A DNA stretch of 59,343 nt from an uncultured Alphaproteobacteria bacterium (GTDB lineage Bacteria > Pseudomonadota > Alphaproteobacteria > Rhodobacterales > Rhodobacteraceae). A program made the position numbers and the translations under genes. Location of the stretch: NCBI GenBank assembly GCA_902576905.1, contig CACGWW010000008.1, positions 1-59,343 of the forward strand, written 5' to 3'. The first letter of the stretch is position 1; each line of letters starts with the position of its first letter. Positions 33,693 to 42,849 of the stretch are shown piece by piece. The notes beneath the pieces were generated by a model, which was not told the origin of the DNA, searched no databases, and worked only from the letters and a program-made list of their open reading frames with translations.

Positions 33693-34432
33693 AAGCTATA
33701 ATTTATATAGTCTGTACTTTTTTATCAATTTTCTTTTTTTGGGAATTAGCGGTAAGGTTAGCGAACCCTCCACCCTATATACTTCCAACACCTTACTCTG
33801 TCTTAGTCGCATTTAAAGAAAACTCACTGCTTATTTATGAACATTCAATTGTGACAATTGTAGAAGTCTTAATTGGGCTCACCATAGGGATAATATTAGG
33901 CATGATTACTGCGTTAACACTTGAAATATTCGTGACTGCACGCTTGATACTTAGACCACTGTTGATATTTAGCCAATCTATTCCAGTATTTGCAGTTGCC
34001 CCATTACTTACTTTATGGCTTGGTTATGGTATTTTGTCAAAAGTCGTTATGGCAATCTTGATTATTTATTTTCCTGTTACTTCAGCATTTCATGATGGTC
34101 TTTCTCAAACACCAAAACGATATCTTGACCTCGCAAAGACAATGAGAGGAACAAACCGGAGAAATCTATTATATTTAAAAATTCCACATAGCATTCCTTC
34201 TTTATGTTCCGGAATAAAGTTAGCTAGCGTATATGCACCAATCGGAGCAGTTATAGGGGAATGGGTTGGGTCATCTCAAGGCTTGGGATATCTTATGATT
34301 TTAGCAAATGGTCGAGTAAAAACTGACCTAATGTTTGCTAGCCTTTTTACACTCGGAATTTTATCGATTACTTTATTCGGCTTAATAAGCTACTTATTAC
34401 AGATTTCTCTATCTAAGTACTTGAAAGCATAG
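33689..34432 (+). CDS. thiX: ABC transporter permease for thiamine precursor uptake (ThiX)
   Basis: Inner-membrane permease with about six membrane segments and the binding-protein-dependent transport EAA-type loop: DLAKTMRGTNRRNLLYLKIP. The N-terminal ANPPPYILPTPYSVL and the GAVIGEWVGSSQGLGYLM stretch are typical of the SsuC/TauC/ThiX group. Last gene of the riboswitch operon; 247 aa. Confidence 0.88.
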   Translation: MKAIIYIVCTFLSIFFFWELAVRLANPPPYILPTPYSVLVAFKENSLLIYEHSIVTIVEVLIGLTIGIILGMITALTLEIFVTARLILRPLLIFSQSIPVFAVAPLLTLWLGYGILSKVVMAILIIYFPVTSAFHDGLSQTPKRYLDLAKTMRGTNRRNLLYLKIPHSIPSLCSGIKLASVYAPIGAVIGEWVGSSQGLGYLMILANGRVKTDLMFASLFTLGILSITLFGLISYLLQISLSKYLKA

Positions 34433-34480
34433 TTTCAGCTGAGGATGAAAAACTGTTATTAACCTCATTTTTTCAACCTT

Positions 34481-34496
34481 AAAACTGATCAGTTTT
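34481..34496. repeat. 16-bp perfect palindrome between thiX and hsp20
   Basis: AAAACTGATCAGTTTT is self-complementary; a second TGATCAG core occurs at 34522-34528. Either arm pair could form an AT-rich hairpin ending the thiamine transcript, or the two cores could be a regulator site for the small heat-shock gene. No run of U follows closely, so I do not call it a terminator. Confidence 0.4.
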
Positions 34497-34562
34497 CGAT
34501 TTCTATATTGATTTCTTATTTTGATCAGACTATTAAAATTAAAAAGGGAAAATAAAGAAATC

Positions 34563-34973
34563 ATGAGTTTTTTGTCATCACCATATATGAGTTCTTTTGT
34601 AGGCTTTGAGAGTCTTTTTGATGAAATTGAACGCATGTCTTCTGTAAAACAGTCCACTTATCCCGCCTACGATATTAAAAAGCTTTCAAATAACAGTTTC
34701 ATAATTGTTTTGGCACTCGCTGGCTTCAGTTCTAACGATCTTATTATAGAGGCAACATCAAGTGAATTGGTGGTTTGTGGCAATGGTGATAAGGATCCAC
34801 AACATGAATATATTCATAAGGGAATAGCTAAACGAGCGTTTACTAAAACCTTTAGATTAGCTAACAATGTAAGAGTCAACGGAGCTGAGTTTAAAGATGG
34901 GCTATTATCTATTCATCTTTACAGAGAAGAGCCAAAAAAAGAAACTCCTCAGAAGATTCCTATAAAATCATAA
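34563..34973 (+). CDS. Small heat-shock protein, Hsp20/IbpA family
   Basis: An ATP-independent holdase that binds unfolding proteins. The start at 34563 gives MSFLSSPYMSSFVGFESLFD, matching the class A pattern; an upstream ATG at 34521 adds a basic tail not usual for the family. The alpha-crystallin domain runs from about residue 38 (YPAYDIKK) through FIIVLALAGFSSNDL to the conserved VNGAEFKDGLLSIHL. The tail ends in PQKIPIKS, containing the I-x-I-type anchor. 136 aa. Confidence 0.85.
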   Translation: MSFLSSPYMSSFVGFESLFDEIERMSSVKQSTYPAYDIKKLSNNSFIIVLALAGFSSNDLIIEATSSELVVCGNGDKDPQHEYIHKGIAKRAFTKTFRLANNVRVNGAEFKDGLLSIHLYREEPKKETPQKIPIKS

Positions 34974-34998
34974 ACCACTTATTAAAAGACATAGATAA

Positions 34999-35166
34999 TT
35001 GAAAAATGACAAAGACAAGAAAAGGATAGACAAAAAACTTCTCATGAACGAGACACTGTCTAAAAAAAGCAATTCGATTCAGGATAAAGTAATGAACTTG
35101 CGATTATCGAGACAAATTGATAAAGCACGGTTTGAAGCTGCATTTAAAACTCTCTTAAAAAAGTAA
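34999..35166 (+). CDS. Possible 55-aa basic protein
   Basis: A Lys/Arg-rich frame from a TTG at 34999 (or ATG at 35044) to TAA at 35166, ending RFEAAFKTLLKK. No ribosome-binding site stands out. It lies between hsp20 and the opposing pgi gene. The composition looks protein-like and helical, but this may be a chance frame. Confidence 0.3.
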   Translation: MKNDKDKKRIDKKLLMNETLSKKSNSIQDKVMNLRLSRQIDKARFEAAFKTLLKK

Positions 35167-35171
35167 TAAAT

Positions 35172-36671
35172 TTAAATGATACCTTTTAATATTTTCCTCG
35201 CGCTGTAAGATAAATCTTCCAAATTTTGACCAGTATAAATATTTCTTGAAATCTCTTTTCCCAGTTCGACACCCCACTGATCAAAACTATTAATTCCCCA
35301 TAGCAAGCCACATACAATAGTAGCATTTTCATACAGAGAAACTAGTTTACCTAAAGACTCGGCGTTGGTTTTATCCCAAGTTATAAAGGTAGACGGCCTA
35401 TTGCCTGTCATATTTCTATACTTTTCTTTATGTGTCTTTTTTCCGGTAATGAGGGCTTCTGCTTGTGCAATAGCGTTTACAACTAACCTTGAATGGGGTT
35501 CTAAATCTTTTTTATTTTTACTAACTACATTCTTACCCTCAAATGGAACTAAGAACTCCACTGGAATTTTTTCTATGCCTTGATGAAGTAACTGAAAAAA
35601 ACTATGTTGAGACTCCGTTCCAATTTCCCCGAAAACTAAAGGCGCTGCAGGTAACTCTAGCTCGTTACCTAGAGCATCTATACTTTTCCCGTTACTCTCC
35701 ATTTCCACTTGCTGAAACCAAGTTGGAAAAAATTTTAGACCATTCTCATAAGGAACAATTGCGAGGTTTTGTAGATTCAAAACGTTTCTGTTCCAGATTC
35801 TTGTTATGCCGAGAATGTAGGGTAAATTTAATTCAAGTTTTTCTTCCAAGAAATGCTTGTCCATTTTATAGGCTCCTGCAAGAAGTTGCTCGTAGACATC
35901 TGTACCCAGAGACGCAACTAAGCCTAAACCAAAATGCGACCACATTGAAAATCTACCCCCTACCCCATTGGGTACGTGAAAAATTGCATGTTCTTTTAGA
36001 CCAGCTTCCAACGCTTTTTCTGGAAAAGATGTGACTGCCACCATATGGTCATTGAGATCCAAGCCCTCATTATTGAGCAAATTTTTGACAAAGTTAAGAT
36101 TAACTAATGTTTCTTCTGTAGAAAACGACTTGGAATTGAAGATAAAGAATGTTTCTTTGATATCTCTCATTTTTAGGGTGTTTTCAAGATGTGTGAAATC
36201 TAAATTCGATACGTTAATTAGGGAAGGCCCATTACTATTGTGCTTTAGTGCATGATAAACCATTTTAATGCCGAGGTCCGATCCCCCTATTCCTATGTTA
36301 ATCAAATTCTTTATTTTCTTTTGTTTTAGAAGAGATATGAAGGACTTATACCTGTTAATTTTATCTACTATTGAGTTTAAATTTCGTTCAAGAAAATGGG
36401 TTACAAGCCTATTTTCAGTAAAATTCAAAAAAGAACCCTCAAAGAGCTTCTTTTTTTTATCTTTAATGTCTATAGCCTCTCCAAGCATTTTAAGCTTAAG
36501 AAATTGCTCAGAGGAAATAAGCTGCCTAGTTATATCAAGTGATATATCCTCAAAAGAAAAAGTGAATGTCTTATGTCTGTCTAGATTTTGAAGTTCGTTT
36601 GCGATAACAAACTCCGATTTTTTTTCTTTTTCTAAAATATCCCTAAAGTATTTGTTTTCATTTAGTTGCAT
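35172..36671 (-). CDS. pgi: Glucose-6-phosphate isomerase
   Basis: Interconverts glucose-6-phosphate and fructose-6-phosphate. Motifs: NIGIGGSDLGIKMVYHAL, PNGVGGRFSMWSHFGL with the catalytic Glu/Arg region, HSFFQLLHQG with the active His, and NSFDQWGVELGKEI. 499 aa, slightly shorter than many proteobacterial forms (about 540). Isolated gene, with 78 bases to the upstream transporter gene on the same strand. Confidence 0.94.
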   Translation of the reverse strand: MQLNENKYFRDILEKEKKSEFVIANELQNLDRHKTFTFSFEDISLDITRQLISSEQFLKLKMLGEAIDIKDKKKKLFEGSFLNFTENRLVTHFLERNLNSIVDKINRYKSFISLLKQKKIKNLINIGIGGSDLGIKMVYHALKHNSNGPSLINVSNLDFTHLENTLKMRDIKETFFIFNSKSFSTEETLVNLNFVKNLLNNEGLDLNDHMVAVTSFPEKALEAGLKEHAIFHVPNGVGGRFSMWSHFGLGLVASLGTDVYEQLLAGAYKMDKHFLEEKLELNLPYILGITRIWNRNVLNLQNLAIVPYENGLKFFPTWFQQVEMESNGKSIDALGNELELPAAPLVFGEIGTESQHSFFQLLHQGIEKIPVEFLVPFEGKNVVSKNKKDLEPHSRLVVNAIAQAEALITGKKTHKEKYRNMTGNRPSTFITWDKTNAESLGKLVSLYENATIVCGLLWGINSFDQWGVELGKEISRNIYTGQNLEDLSYSARKILKGII

Positions 36672-36749
36672 TTTTTCACAATAGCTTGAGCGTAGTTTCT
36701 GATAATATCTGATGCCACAACAAAGTTTTGAAGTCCAATTTTTTTAATA

Positions 36750-37670
36750 CTATGTATTTTTTTCTTTATCCCCAATTACCATAAAAAGATAAACACCTAA
36801 CAAAACAATGAATAATGAGATTAAATGATAAACGAATAACCTCTCTCCTAGCAAAAGCACTCCCAGGATTGCTGCGAAGATAGGTAGAAAATTAATAAAT
36901 AACCCTGCTTTAGATGCTCCAACTAGCTCAACACCTCTTATAAAAAAAATCTGAGCTAGAAAAGATGGGACAAAAGCTATGTAAAGTATAGTAAGCCAAG
37001 CAGTACTTGTAGCAGGAACCTGATTGAGCCCTAGATAGTATTCTATAATCAGTAGTGGAATAGAAAATATTAAGGCACTCAGTGAGAAATATGTCATGAG
37101 TACAATAGGATCAATTACCGGTTTGTTTTTCAATCCGAGGGTAAAACCAGAGTAGAAAAAACAAGCACATAGCATCACTAAATCTCCATAATTAAAAGAC
37201 AATAAAATTACTCTCTCATAGTCGCCTTGGCTTACCACTACTAGTACGCCAAAAAATGCTATTATCAGCCCAGCAACCTTCGTAAAGTTAACCGCCTCCC
37301 TGAACATAACTACTGACCCGACTAATATTATTGCGGGCATGATGCCTTGAATAATACCTAAGTTTATTGCTGTTGTGTTCTGAGCAGCTATGTAAAACAA
37401 TGCATTAAACCCGGTAAGCCCAAGTGAGCCCATCAAGCAAAGCCAAACGAGTTTCCCACTAATTAAGTTAAAAGACAAAATTAATTTCTTATTTAAAAAT
37501 AGGATTAAAAAAATTGAAATAATAAACCATCGCAAAAACACAACAACCATGGGCGAAATTTCACCAGTTGACACCCTTCCTGCGACCGTATTGCCAGCCC
37601 AACCAAGCATTGCTAAGCACAGCAAGATAATACCATTTTTAAAAATTAAAGAAGATACTAGGTAACCCAC
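36750..37670 (-). CDS. DMT-superfamily transporter (EamA domains)
   Basis: A ten-helix membrane protein with two EamA repeats: first LAMLGWAGNTVAGRVSTGEI and FLRWFIISIFLILFL, second around NYGDLVMLCACFFYSGFTLG and the ending PIFAAILGVLLLGERLFVYH. Such proteins export metabolites or amino acids; substrate unknown. The start is a GTG at 37670; the next Met is inside the first helix. 306 aa. Confidence 0.85.
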   Translation of the reverse strand: MGYLVSSLIFKNGIILLCLAMLGWAGNTVAGRVSTGEISPMVVVFLRWFIISIFLILFLNKKLILSFNLISGKLVWLCLMGSLGLTGFNALFYIAAQNTTAINLGIIQGIMPAIILVGSVVMFREAVNFTKVAGLIIAFFGVLVVVSQGDYERVILLSFNYGDLVMLCACFFYSGFTLGLKNKPVIDPIVLMTYFSLSALIFSIPLLIIEYYLGLNQVPATSTAWLTILYIAFVPSFLAQIFFIRGVELVGASKAGLFINFLPIFAAILGVLLLGERLFVYHLISLFIVLLGVYLFMVIGDKEKNT

Positions 37671-37698
37671 TGAGCGACTTTCTTTAGAAAAAAGTTTG

Positions 37699-37775
37699 GT
37701 GACCCCGGTACGATTCGAACGTACGACCTACTGATTAGAAGTCAGTTGCTCTATCCAGCTGAGCTACGGGGCCAC
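37699..37775 (-). tRNA. tRNA-Arg (anticodon TCT)
   Basis: A complete cloverleaf on the minus strand: acceptor GGCCCCG pairs with CGGGGTC (one G-U), D arm GCTC/GAGC, anticodon loop CTTCTAA on an ACTGA/TCAGT stem, T arm GTACG/CGTAC with loop TTCGAAT, and an encoded CCA end. The anticodon TCT reads AGA, a favoured arginine codon in this AT-rich genome. Confidence 0.97.
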
Positions 37776-37874
37776 GACGTATAAGAGGTATCATATGAAA
37801 GGTTTGTAGTAAATTTAATTTTAATCAAATTTGTTTTGGGAGCTAGCTCAGTACTACTAATTGACTAAACGCCA

Positions 37875-38186
37875 CTAGTGGGTCCACGGTCTTTTTCTGT
37901 TGTAATCGAAATTGTCACCATAACCATTTTTTCTAATGTTCATCTTTTTTTCAGAGCCCTCATCAATGAAAAACAAAAGATTATTTTTCATTGCATATTG
38001 TGTTGCCTCTTCCTTCGTTCCGAATTTTAACTTTATTTGACTGTTGGTATCACTTGATCCAATCCAACTCATAACAGGATCTATTGGTTTATGATCCTTT
38101 TGCTCAAACTCTAAAAACCATTGGTCTGCTTTGCCGGTTCCCGACTGCATCGCAGTCTTAGATGATTTAAAAATTCTTGCTACCAT
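37875..38186 (-). CDS. NADH dehydrogenase accessory subunit, NDUFS4-like (ETC complex I conserved region)
   Basis: The 103-aa protein matches the alphaproteobacterial/mitochondrial complex I accessory subunit: ARIFKSSKTAMQSG at the start, WFLEFEQ, PVMSWIGSSDTNSQIKLKF and the ending NRKRPWTH. In mitochondria NDUFS4 supports assembly of the NADH-oxidising arm. Its presence is a strong alphaproteobacterial marker. Stand-alone gene between tRNA-Arg and uvrB. Confidence 0.88.
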   Translation of the reverse strand: MVARIFKSSKTAMQSGTGKADQWFLEFEQKDHKPIDPVMSWIGSSDTNSQIKLKFGTKEEATQYAMKNNLLFFIDEGSEKKMNIRKNGYGDNFDYNRKRPWTH

Positions 38187-38302
38187 AAAATTAGTTAAAG
38201 ACAGTTTAAATTTACTAAAAGATACTATATCTATTTATAGCAGTTTTAAACAGTAAAATCACACAGTAATTATAAAAAGATCTTATATAAAGTTTGAGCG
38301 AT

Positions 38303-40336
38303 ATGAATGATTTAACTATTGAAAAAAATGATTTGAGTGTTGTGTCGGATTTTAAACCAGCAGGTGACCAGCCTACTGCGATCTTTGAGTTGGTAGAAGG
38401 TTTAAAAAAGGGCGAGAAAAACCAAGTTTTACTGGGGGCTACAGGAACAGGAAAAACTTTCACAATGGCCAAAATTATTGAAGCTACACAACGCCCTGCA
38501 CTCATTCTTGCTCCTAACAAAACTTTGGCAGGTCAACTTTTTGGCGAATTTCAAAAATTTTTTCCAGATAATGCTGTAGAATATTTTGTTTCATATTACG
38601 ACTACTATCAGCCGGAGGCTTATGTTCCAAGATCTGACACCTACATCGAAAAAGAAGCTCAAATAAATGAACAAATCGACAGAATGCGGCACTCAGCGAC
38701 AAGATCCCTATTGGAACGAAAAGACGTAGTTATTGTCGCATCGGTGTCTTGTATTTACGGTATAGGTTCCGTTGAAACCTACAGCTCTATGACACAAAGT
38801 TTAAATAAAGGAGGTACTTTTAATCAAAGGCAAGTAGTTAAAAACCTGGTTGAGCAACAGTATCGGAGAAATGACAAAAATTTTCAAAGAGGGAACTTTC
38901 GAGTTCGTGGTGACACCCTAGATGTATGGCCTGCTCATTTAGAAGATCGAGCGTGGAGATTTTTGTTCTTTGGTGACGAGCTTGAAAAAATTGTTGAATT
39001 TGATCCGTTAACTGGAAAAAAGCTTGCGGAACTATCTCAAGCAAAAATCTATGCAAATTCGCATTATGTGACACCTAGACCGACTCTACAGCAGGCAATA
39101 AAAAATATAAAAGCAGAGCTAGTGATCAGACTTAAACAGCTGAATAATGAAAATAAACTTCTTGAGGCACAAAGATTAGAACAAAGGACTAATTTCGACT
39201 TAGAGATGATCGAGGCAACAGGCATGTGTAATGGTATCGAGAATTACTCTAGGTATCTCACAGGTAGGAACCCTGGAGAGCCACCCCCTACACTTTTCGA
39301 GTATATTCCCGATAATGCAATTGTTTTTGCAGATGAAAGCCATGTGAGTATTCCACAGCTTGGTGGAATGTTTAAAGGAGATTTCAGAAGGAAAAGTACT
39401 CTTTCGGAGTATGGTTTTAGACTTCCTTCATGTACCGATAATAGACCATTAAAATTTGAAGAGTGGGATGCTATGAGGCCCCATACAATTTATGTATCTG
39501 CTACTCCTGGGGATTGGGAATTAGACCAAACACAGGGGGTTTTCACTGAACAAATTATCAGACCTACCGGTCTGATTGATCCCGAAATTGAAGTTCGACC
39601 TACTGACTCTCAAATAGATGATTTGATCGTAGAAATTAGGAAAGTAACAGAGAGAAATCTTAGGACCCTTTGCACTGTACTGACAAAAAAAATGGCTGAA
39701 GATCTCACGGAATATCTTCATGAGAAGGGCATTAGAGTTAGATACATGCACTCCGATATAGATACTTTAGAGAGATTAGAAATTCTTCGTGATTTACGAA
39801 TAGGCACTTTTGATGTTTTGGTGGGTATCAATCTTCTAAGAGAGGGTTTAGATATTCCAGAATGTGGGTTGGTTGCAATATTAGATGCCGATAAGGAAGG
39901 ATTTTTGCGTTCCGAAACCTCATTGATACAAACGATTGGAAGGGCTGCCAGAAATATTGACGGGAAGGTCCTAATGTATGCCGACACAATCACGAAAAGC
40001 ATGAAGAAAGCAATAGACGAAACTGATAGACGCCGTGATAAACAAAAGAAGTACAACGTTGAGAACGGCATAACACCTAAAACGATCGAGAAAAATGTTA
40101 ACGATATATTGGAGGGTCTCTATAAGGGGGACACTGACCAAGCTAGAGTAACGGCTGATTTGGAGACAACACCTGGGATTGGTCATAATCTATCCAGTCA
40201 TTTGGAGGATTTAAAATCGCAAATGCTAAAGGCCGCAGAAAATCTTGAGTTTGAAGAAGCGGCTAAATTAAGAGACCAAATACAAAAGCTAGAAAAAACA
40301 GAATTGGAAATAAAAAAAGATCCCTTTGCGAGATAA
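38303..40336 (+). CDS. uvrB: Excinuclease ABC subunit B
   Basis: The damage-verification helicase of nucleotide excision repair. Walker [11 protein letters not shown], the beta-hairpin region [29 protein letters not shown], helicase motif [14 protein letters not shown] and IGRAARN are all present; the C-terminal UVR motif for UvrC contact is around [21 protein letters not shown] take the ATG at 38303; a TTG at 38294 is also in frame. No LexA box was recognised upstream. Confidence 0.96.
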   Translation: MNDLTIEKNDLSVVSDFKPAGDQPTAIFELVEGLKKGEKNQVLLGATGTGKTFTMAKIIEATQRPALILAPNKTLAGQLFGEFQKFFPDNAVEYFVSYYDYYQPEAYVPRSDTYIEKEAQINEQIDRMRHSATRSLLERKDVVIVASVSCIYGIGSVETYSSMTQSLNKGGTFNQRQVVKNLVEQQYRRNDKNFQRGNFRVRGDTLDVWPAHLEDRAWRFLFFGDELEKIVEFDPLTGKKLAELSQAKIYANSHYVTPRPTLQQAIKNIKAELVIRLKQLNNENKLLEAQRLEQRTNFDLEMIEATGMCNGIENYSRYLTGRNPGEPPPTLFEYIPDNAIVFADESHVSIPQLGGMFKGDFRRKSTLSEYGFRLPSCTDNRPLKFEEWDAMRPHTIYVSATPGDWELDQTQGVFTEQIIRPTGLIDPEIEVRPTDSQIDDLIVEIRKVTERNLRTLCTVLTKKMAEDLTEYLHEKGIRVRYMHSDIDTLERLEILRDLRIGTFDVLVGINLLREGLDIPECGLVAILDADKEGFLRSETSLIQTIGRAARNIDGKVLMYADTITKSMKKAIDETDRRRDKQKKYNVENGITPKTIEKNVNDILEGLYKGDTDQARVTADLETTPGIGHNLSSHLEDLKSQMLKAAENLEFEEAAKLRDQIQKLEKTELEIKKDPFAR

Positions 40337-40339
40337 CTA

Positions 40340-40759
40340 CTAGGTTTCACCTGCTAAATTTATTGTTAAAACCCCCGCAATTTTCCACAGATCATCATAT
40401 TTTTCTAGGATATAGTCATATGTCTCAAGACGGCCGTCATAGGATTGGAATAAAACTCTCTGAATAGATTTATTGCCAAGGTCTTGAAACTTTGTGAATT
40501 TAAAGCTCTTTGGCCTCCATATAATAGGGTATCCATTCTTGACCATCAAACCAAAAACTTCTGGGTTTGAGAATTGTGCTTGAATGTTGGGCGCCGCAAA
40601 TGTATACGCTTTCTTGATATTATTTTCCTTGAAAGCCTCAATCTGTGAACTTATGGTGTTACGTACCATTTCACTTTCATCAGCAAATACTAAAGTGCCC
40701 AATAGTGAAATAAATAATGCGATGATCCACATTTTGTTTATAACAAATCTCCACCTCAT
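40340..40759 (-). CDS. Exported DUF4864 protein
   Basis: A 139-aa protein with an N-terminal hydrophobic signal (about residues 10-26, ending VFADES) and the DUF4864 body: VRNTISSQIEAFKENNIKKAY, FSNPEVFGLMVKNGYP, and the C-terminal WKIAGVLTI. Related to the SnoaL/NTF2-like fold by appearance; function unknown. Its ATG overlaps the lysS stop (ATGA), so it is translated with lysS. Convergent with uvrB, 3 bases apart. Confidence 0.78.
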   Translation of the reverse strand: MRWRFVINKMWIIALFISLLGTLVFADESEMVRNTISSQIEAFKENNIKKAYTFAAPNIQAQFSNPEVFGLMVKNGYPIIWRPKSFKFTKFQDLGNKSIQRVLFQSYDGRLETYDYILEKYDDLWKIAGVLTINLAGET

Positions 40760-42312
40760 TGTAACACCTCATTCAACTTTTCGACTGTTTTTTCTTTACC
40801 TAGGAGAGCAAAAAAACTGCCTAGCCTAGGACCACTTTGACTTCCCAATAGAACTTCATATATCAATTTGAACCAATCTCTATTGTTTTCAAATCCATTT
40901 GTTTTACCTACATCTAAAATAATTTGCTGAATTTCACTCGCATCCCAGTTTTTATGTAACCCCTCAAGTTTCTTTGTTAGCTCAACCAAAGGGGTACGCT
41001 CATTAGCTGAAGGTTCCTTAAAAACTAGCTTGAATTCAAGAAAGTCATGAAAGTAATTTATGGCATTTTGCAAAGCCCCACGCATTGTGGCGTTCATAGG
41101 ATCACCTTTTTCGTTAACATACTTTCTTACGAATGAAAGAAGTGTTTCTACACTTGTTGATCCAGTTGCCCCCGCTAAGTTCATTAACATAGAAAAAGAA
41201 ACAAGTAATTCTGACTTAGGAGGATTGCCTCGATGAAGGTGCCAAACAGGGTTTTGATACTTATCCTCCTCGCTTTGCTGTTGATACACTTCTAAAAACT
41301 TATGGTAATCATCAACAGCTCTCGGAATGGAATCAAAATAAAGTCTTTTTGCTGTCTTTGGCTTTTGAAACATAAAGAGGCTCAAAGATTCCTTTGATCC
41401 ATATCTTAGCCACTCTTCAACTGACAGGCCGTTACCTTTTGATTTTGAAATTTTTTGTCCTTGGTCATCAAGGAATAACTCATAAAAAAACTGGTAGGGT
41501 GCCTTTCTCCCTAGCACTCTGCATATTTTTGATGCTAAGTTTGCAGATGGAATTAAGTCTTTGCCATACATTTCATAATCTACAGACAATGCGAACCATC
41601 TCATTGCCCAATCGGCTTTCCATTGTAGTTTTACATTCCCATCTGTGACTGAAGTTTTAACTTTTTCCCCGTCAACATCTTTATAAACTATTGAATGTGT
41701 TGTAGTATCAATTTCGAGAGTTGGAACTTGCAAAACTTTACCAGACTTTCTACTTATTGGTAAAAAAGGCGAATAGGTTAATTTTCTTTCGGGTCCAAGA
41801 GAAGGCAAAATTATTTCCATAATATCATTATATTTGTTTAGTACTTGTACTAATGCTTCGTTGAAAACACCTGTATTGTAACATTCGGTAGACGAAATAA
41901 AGTTATAGTCAAAATTAAAACTATCGAGAAACTCACATAATTTACTATTGTTGTGATCAGCAAAGCTTTTGTGAGTACCAAAGGGATCGGTTACTTTTGA
42001 AAGGGGTAAATCTAAATCTCGTTCTACTAACTCTTTATTTGGAATATTGTCAGGAACTTTTCGAAGACCATCCAAATCATCTGAAAAACATAAGAGATTG
42101 GTTTTAATTTCATATAATTTTTCAAAGGAATGCATAACCATTGAGGTTCTCATAACCTCACCAAATGTTCCAATGTGAGGTAATCCAGATGGACCATACC
42201 CGGTCTGAAAAGTAATCTTATCTTTACTTTCATTGATATTTTGCAAATATTTATTTAGACCAACTGCTTCTTGTGCAGGCCAAACTTTAATATTATCGGG
42301 CATATTTTCCAT
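40756..42312 (-). CDS. lysS: Lysyl-tRNA synthetase, class I
   Basis: The archaeal/alphaproteobacterial class I LysRS, unrelated to the usual class II enzyme. The HIGH-like motif is in GLPHIGTFGEVMRTSM and the KMSKS loop in DQGQKISKSKGNGLS. AWAMRW-like DWAMRWFALSVDYEMYGKD is also typical. Start uncertain: ATG 42312 chosen; GTG 42321 and ATG 42303 also in frame. About 518 aa. Divergent from the TerB-like gene. Confidence 0.93.
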   Translation of the reverse strand: MENMPDNIKVWPAQEAVGLNKYLQNINESKDKITFQTGYGPSGLPHIGTFGEVMRTSMVMHSFEKLYEIKTNLLCFSDDLDGLRKVPDNIPNKELVERDLDLPLSKVTDPFGTHKSFADHNNSKLCEFLDSFNFDYNFISSTECYNTGVFNEALVQVLNKYNDIMEIILPSLGPERKLTYSPFLPISRKSGKVLQVPTLEIDTTTHSIVYKDVDGEKVKTSVTDGNVKLQWKADWAMRWFALSVDYEMYGKDLIPSANLASKICRVLGRKAPYQFFYELFLDDQGQKISKSKGNGLSVEEWLRYGSKESLSLFMFQKPKTAKRLYFDSIPRAVDDYHKFLEVYQQQSEEDKYQNPVWHLHRGNPPKSELLVSFSMLMNLAGATGSTSVETLLSFVRKYVNEKGDPMNATMRGALQNAINYFHDFLEFKLVFKEPSANERTPLVELTKKLEGLHKNWDASEIQQIILDVGKTNGFENNRDWFKLIYEVLLGSQSGPRLGSFFALLGKEKTVEKLNEVLQ

Positions 42313-42411
42313 AAGGTTCACTAATCTACATCAAAGGAAATAAAATATAAATGTTGTTCACATATAACCAGATCCATATAATATAAAAGACAAAGAATTG
42401 CTAGCATTTAA

Positions 42412-42840
42412 ATGGATATAAACTCAAGTACGACAATATTAAGCCCCCAAGATGCGTTGGTAGCTATTATGATAGCAGAGGGAACGTCGCACCGAGGTGT
42501 AACAAAAATAGAATTTGCCTCGATAATTAAAATTGTTGAACATCTTCCAATATTTAAAGATTATAATGTGGCCCGTGTAAAAACTATAGCCGAGACCGTA
42601 TTTGACATATTTGAAGAGGAAGATGGACTAGATGCGCTTTTTGGTTTGATAAAAGCCTCTCTACCTGAGCATCTCTATGAGACAGCATACGCTTTAGCTT
42701 GTGACGTAGCAGCAGCAGATGGGCGCCTTAAAGAAATAGAGCTTCAATTATTGAGAGAAATAAGATACGAACTTAACATAGACCGCCTCCATGGAGCCGC
42801 TATAGAACGAGGTGCTAGAGCAAGACATCTTATGGTCTAA
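42412..42840 (+). CDS. TerB-like protein
   Basis: A 142-aa helical protein of the TerB (tellurite-resistance) fold: DALVAIMIAEGTSHRGVTKIE, FDIFEEEDGLDALFGLIK, and CDVAAADGRLKEIELQLLREI with acidic residues like the TerB metal site. In alphaproteobacteria the solo form is common and not tied to tellurite. Divergent from lysS and ending 9 bases from dacB's opposing end. Confidence 0.8.
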   Translation: MDINSSTTILSPQDALVAIMIAEGTSHRGVTKIEFASIIKIVEHLPIFKDYNVARVKTIAETVFDIFEEEDGLDALFGLIKASLPEHLYETAYALACDVAAADGRLKEIELQLLREIRYELNIDRLHGAAIERGARARHLMV

Positions 42841-42849
42841 AATCGATAT

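Noticed and set aside
35543-36034. Plus-strand frame of 163 codons
   Set aside because: Antisense to pgi, whose motifs are unambiguous.
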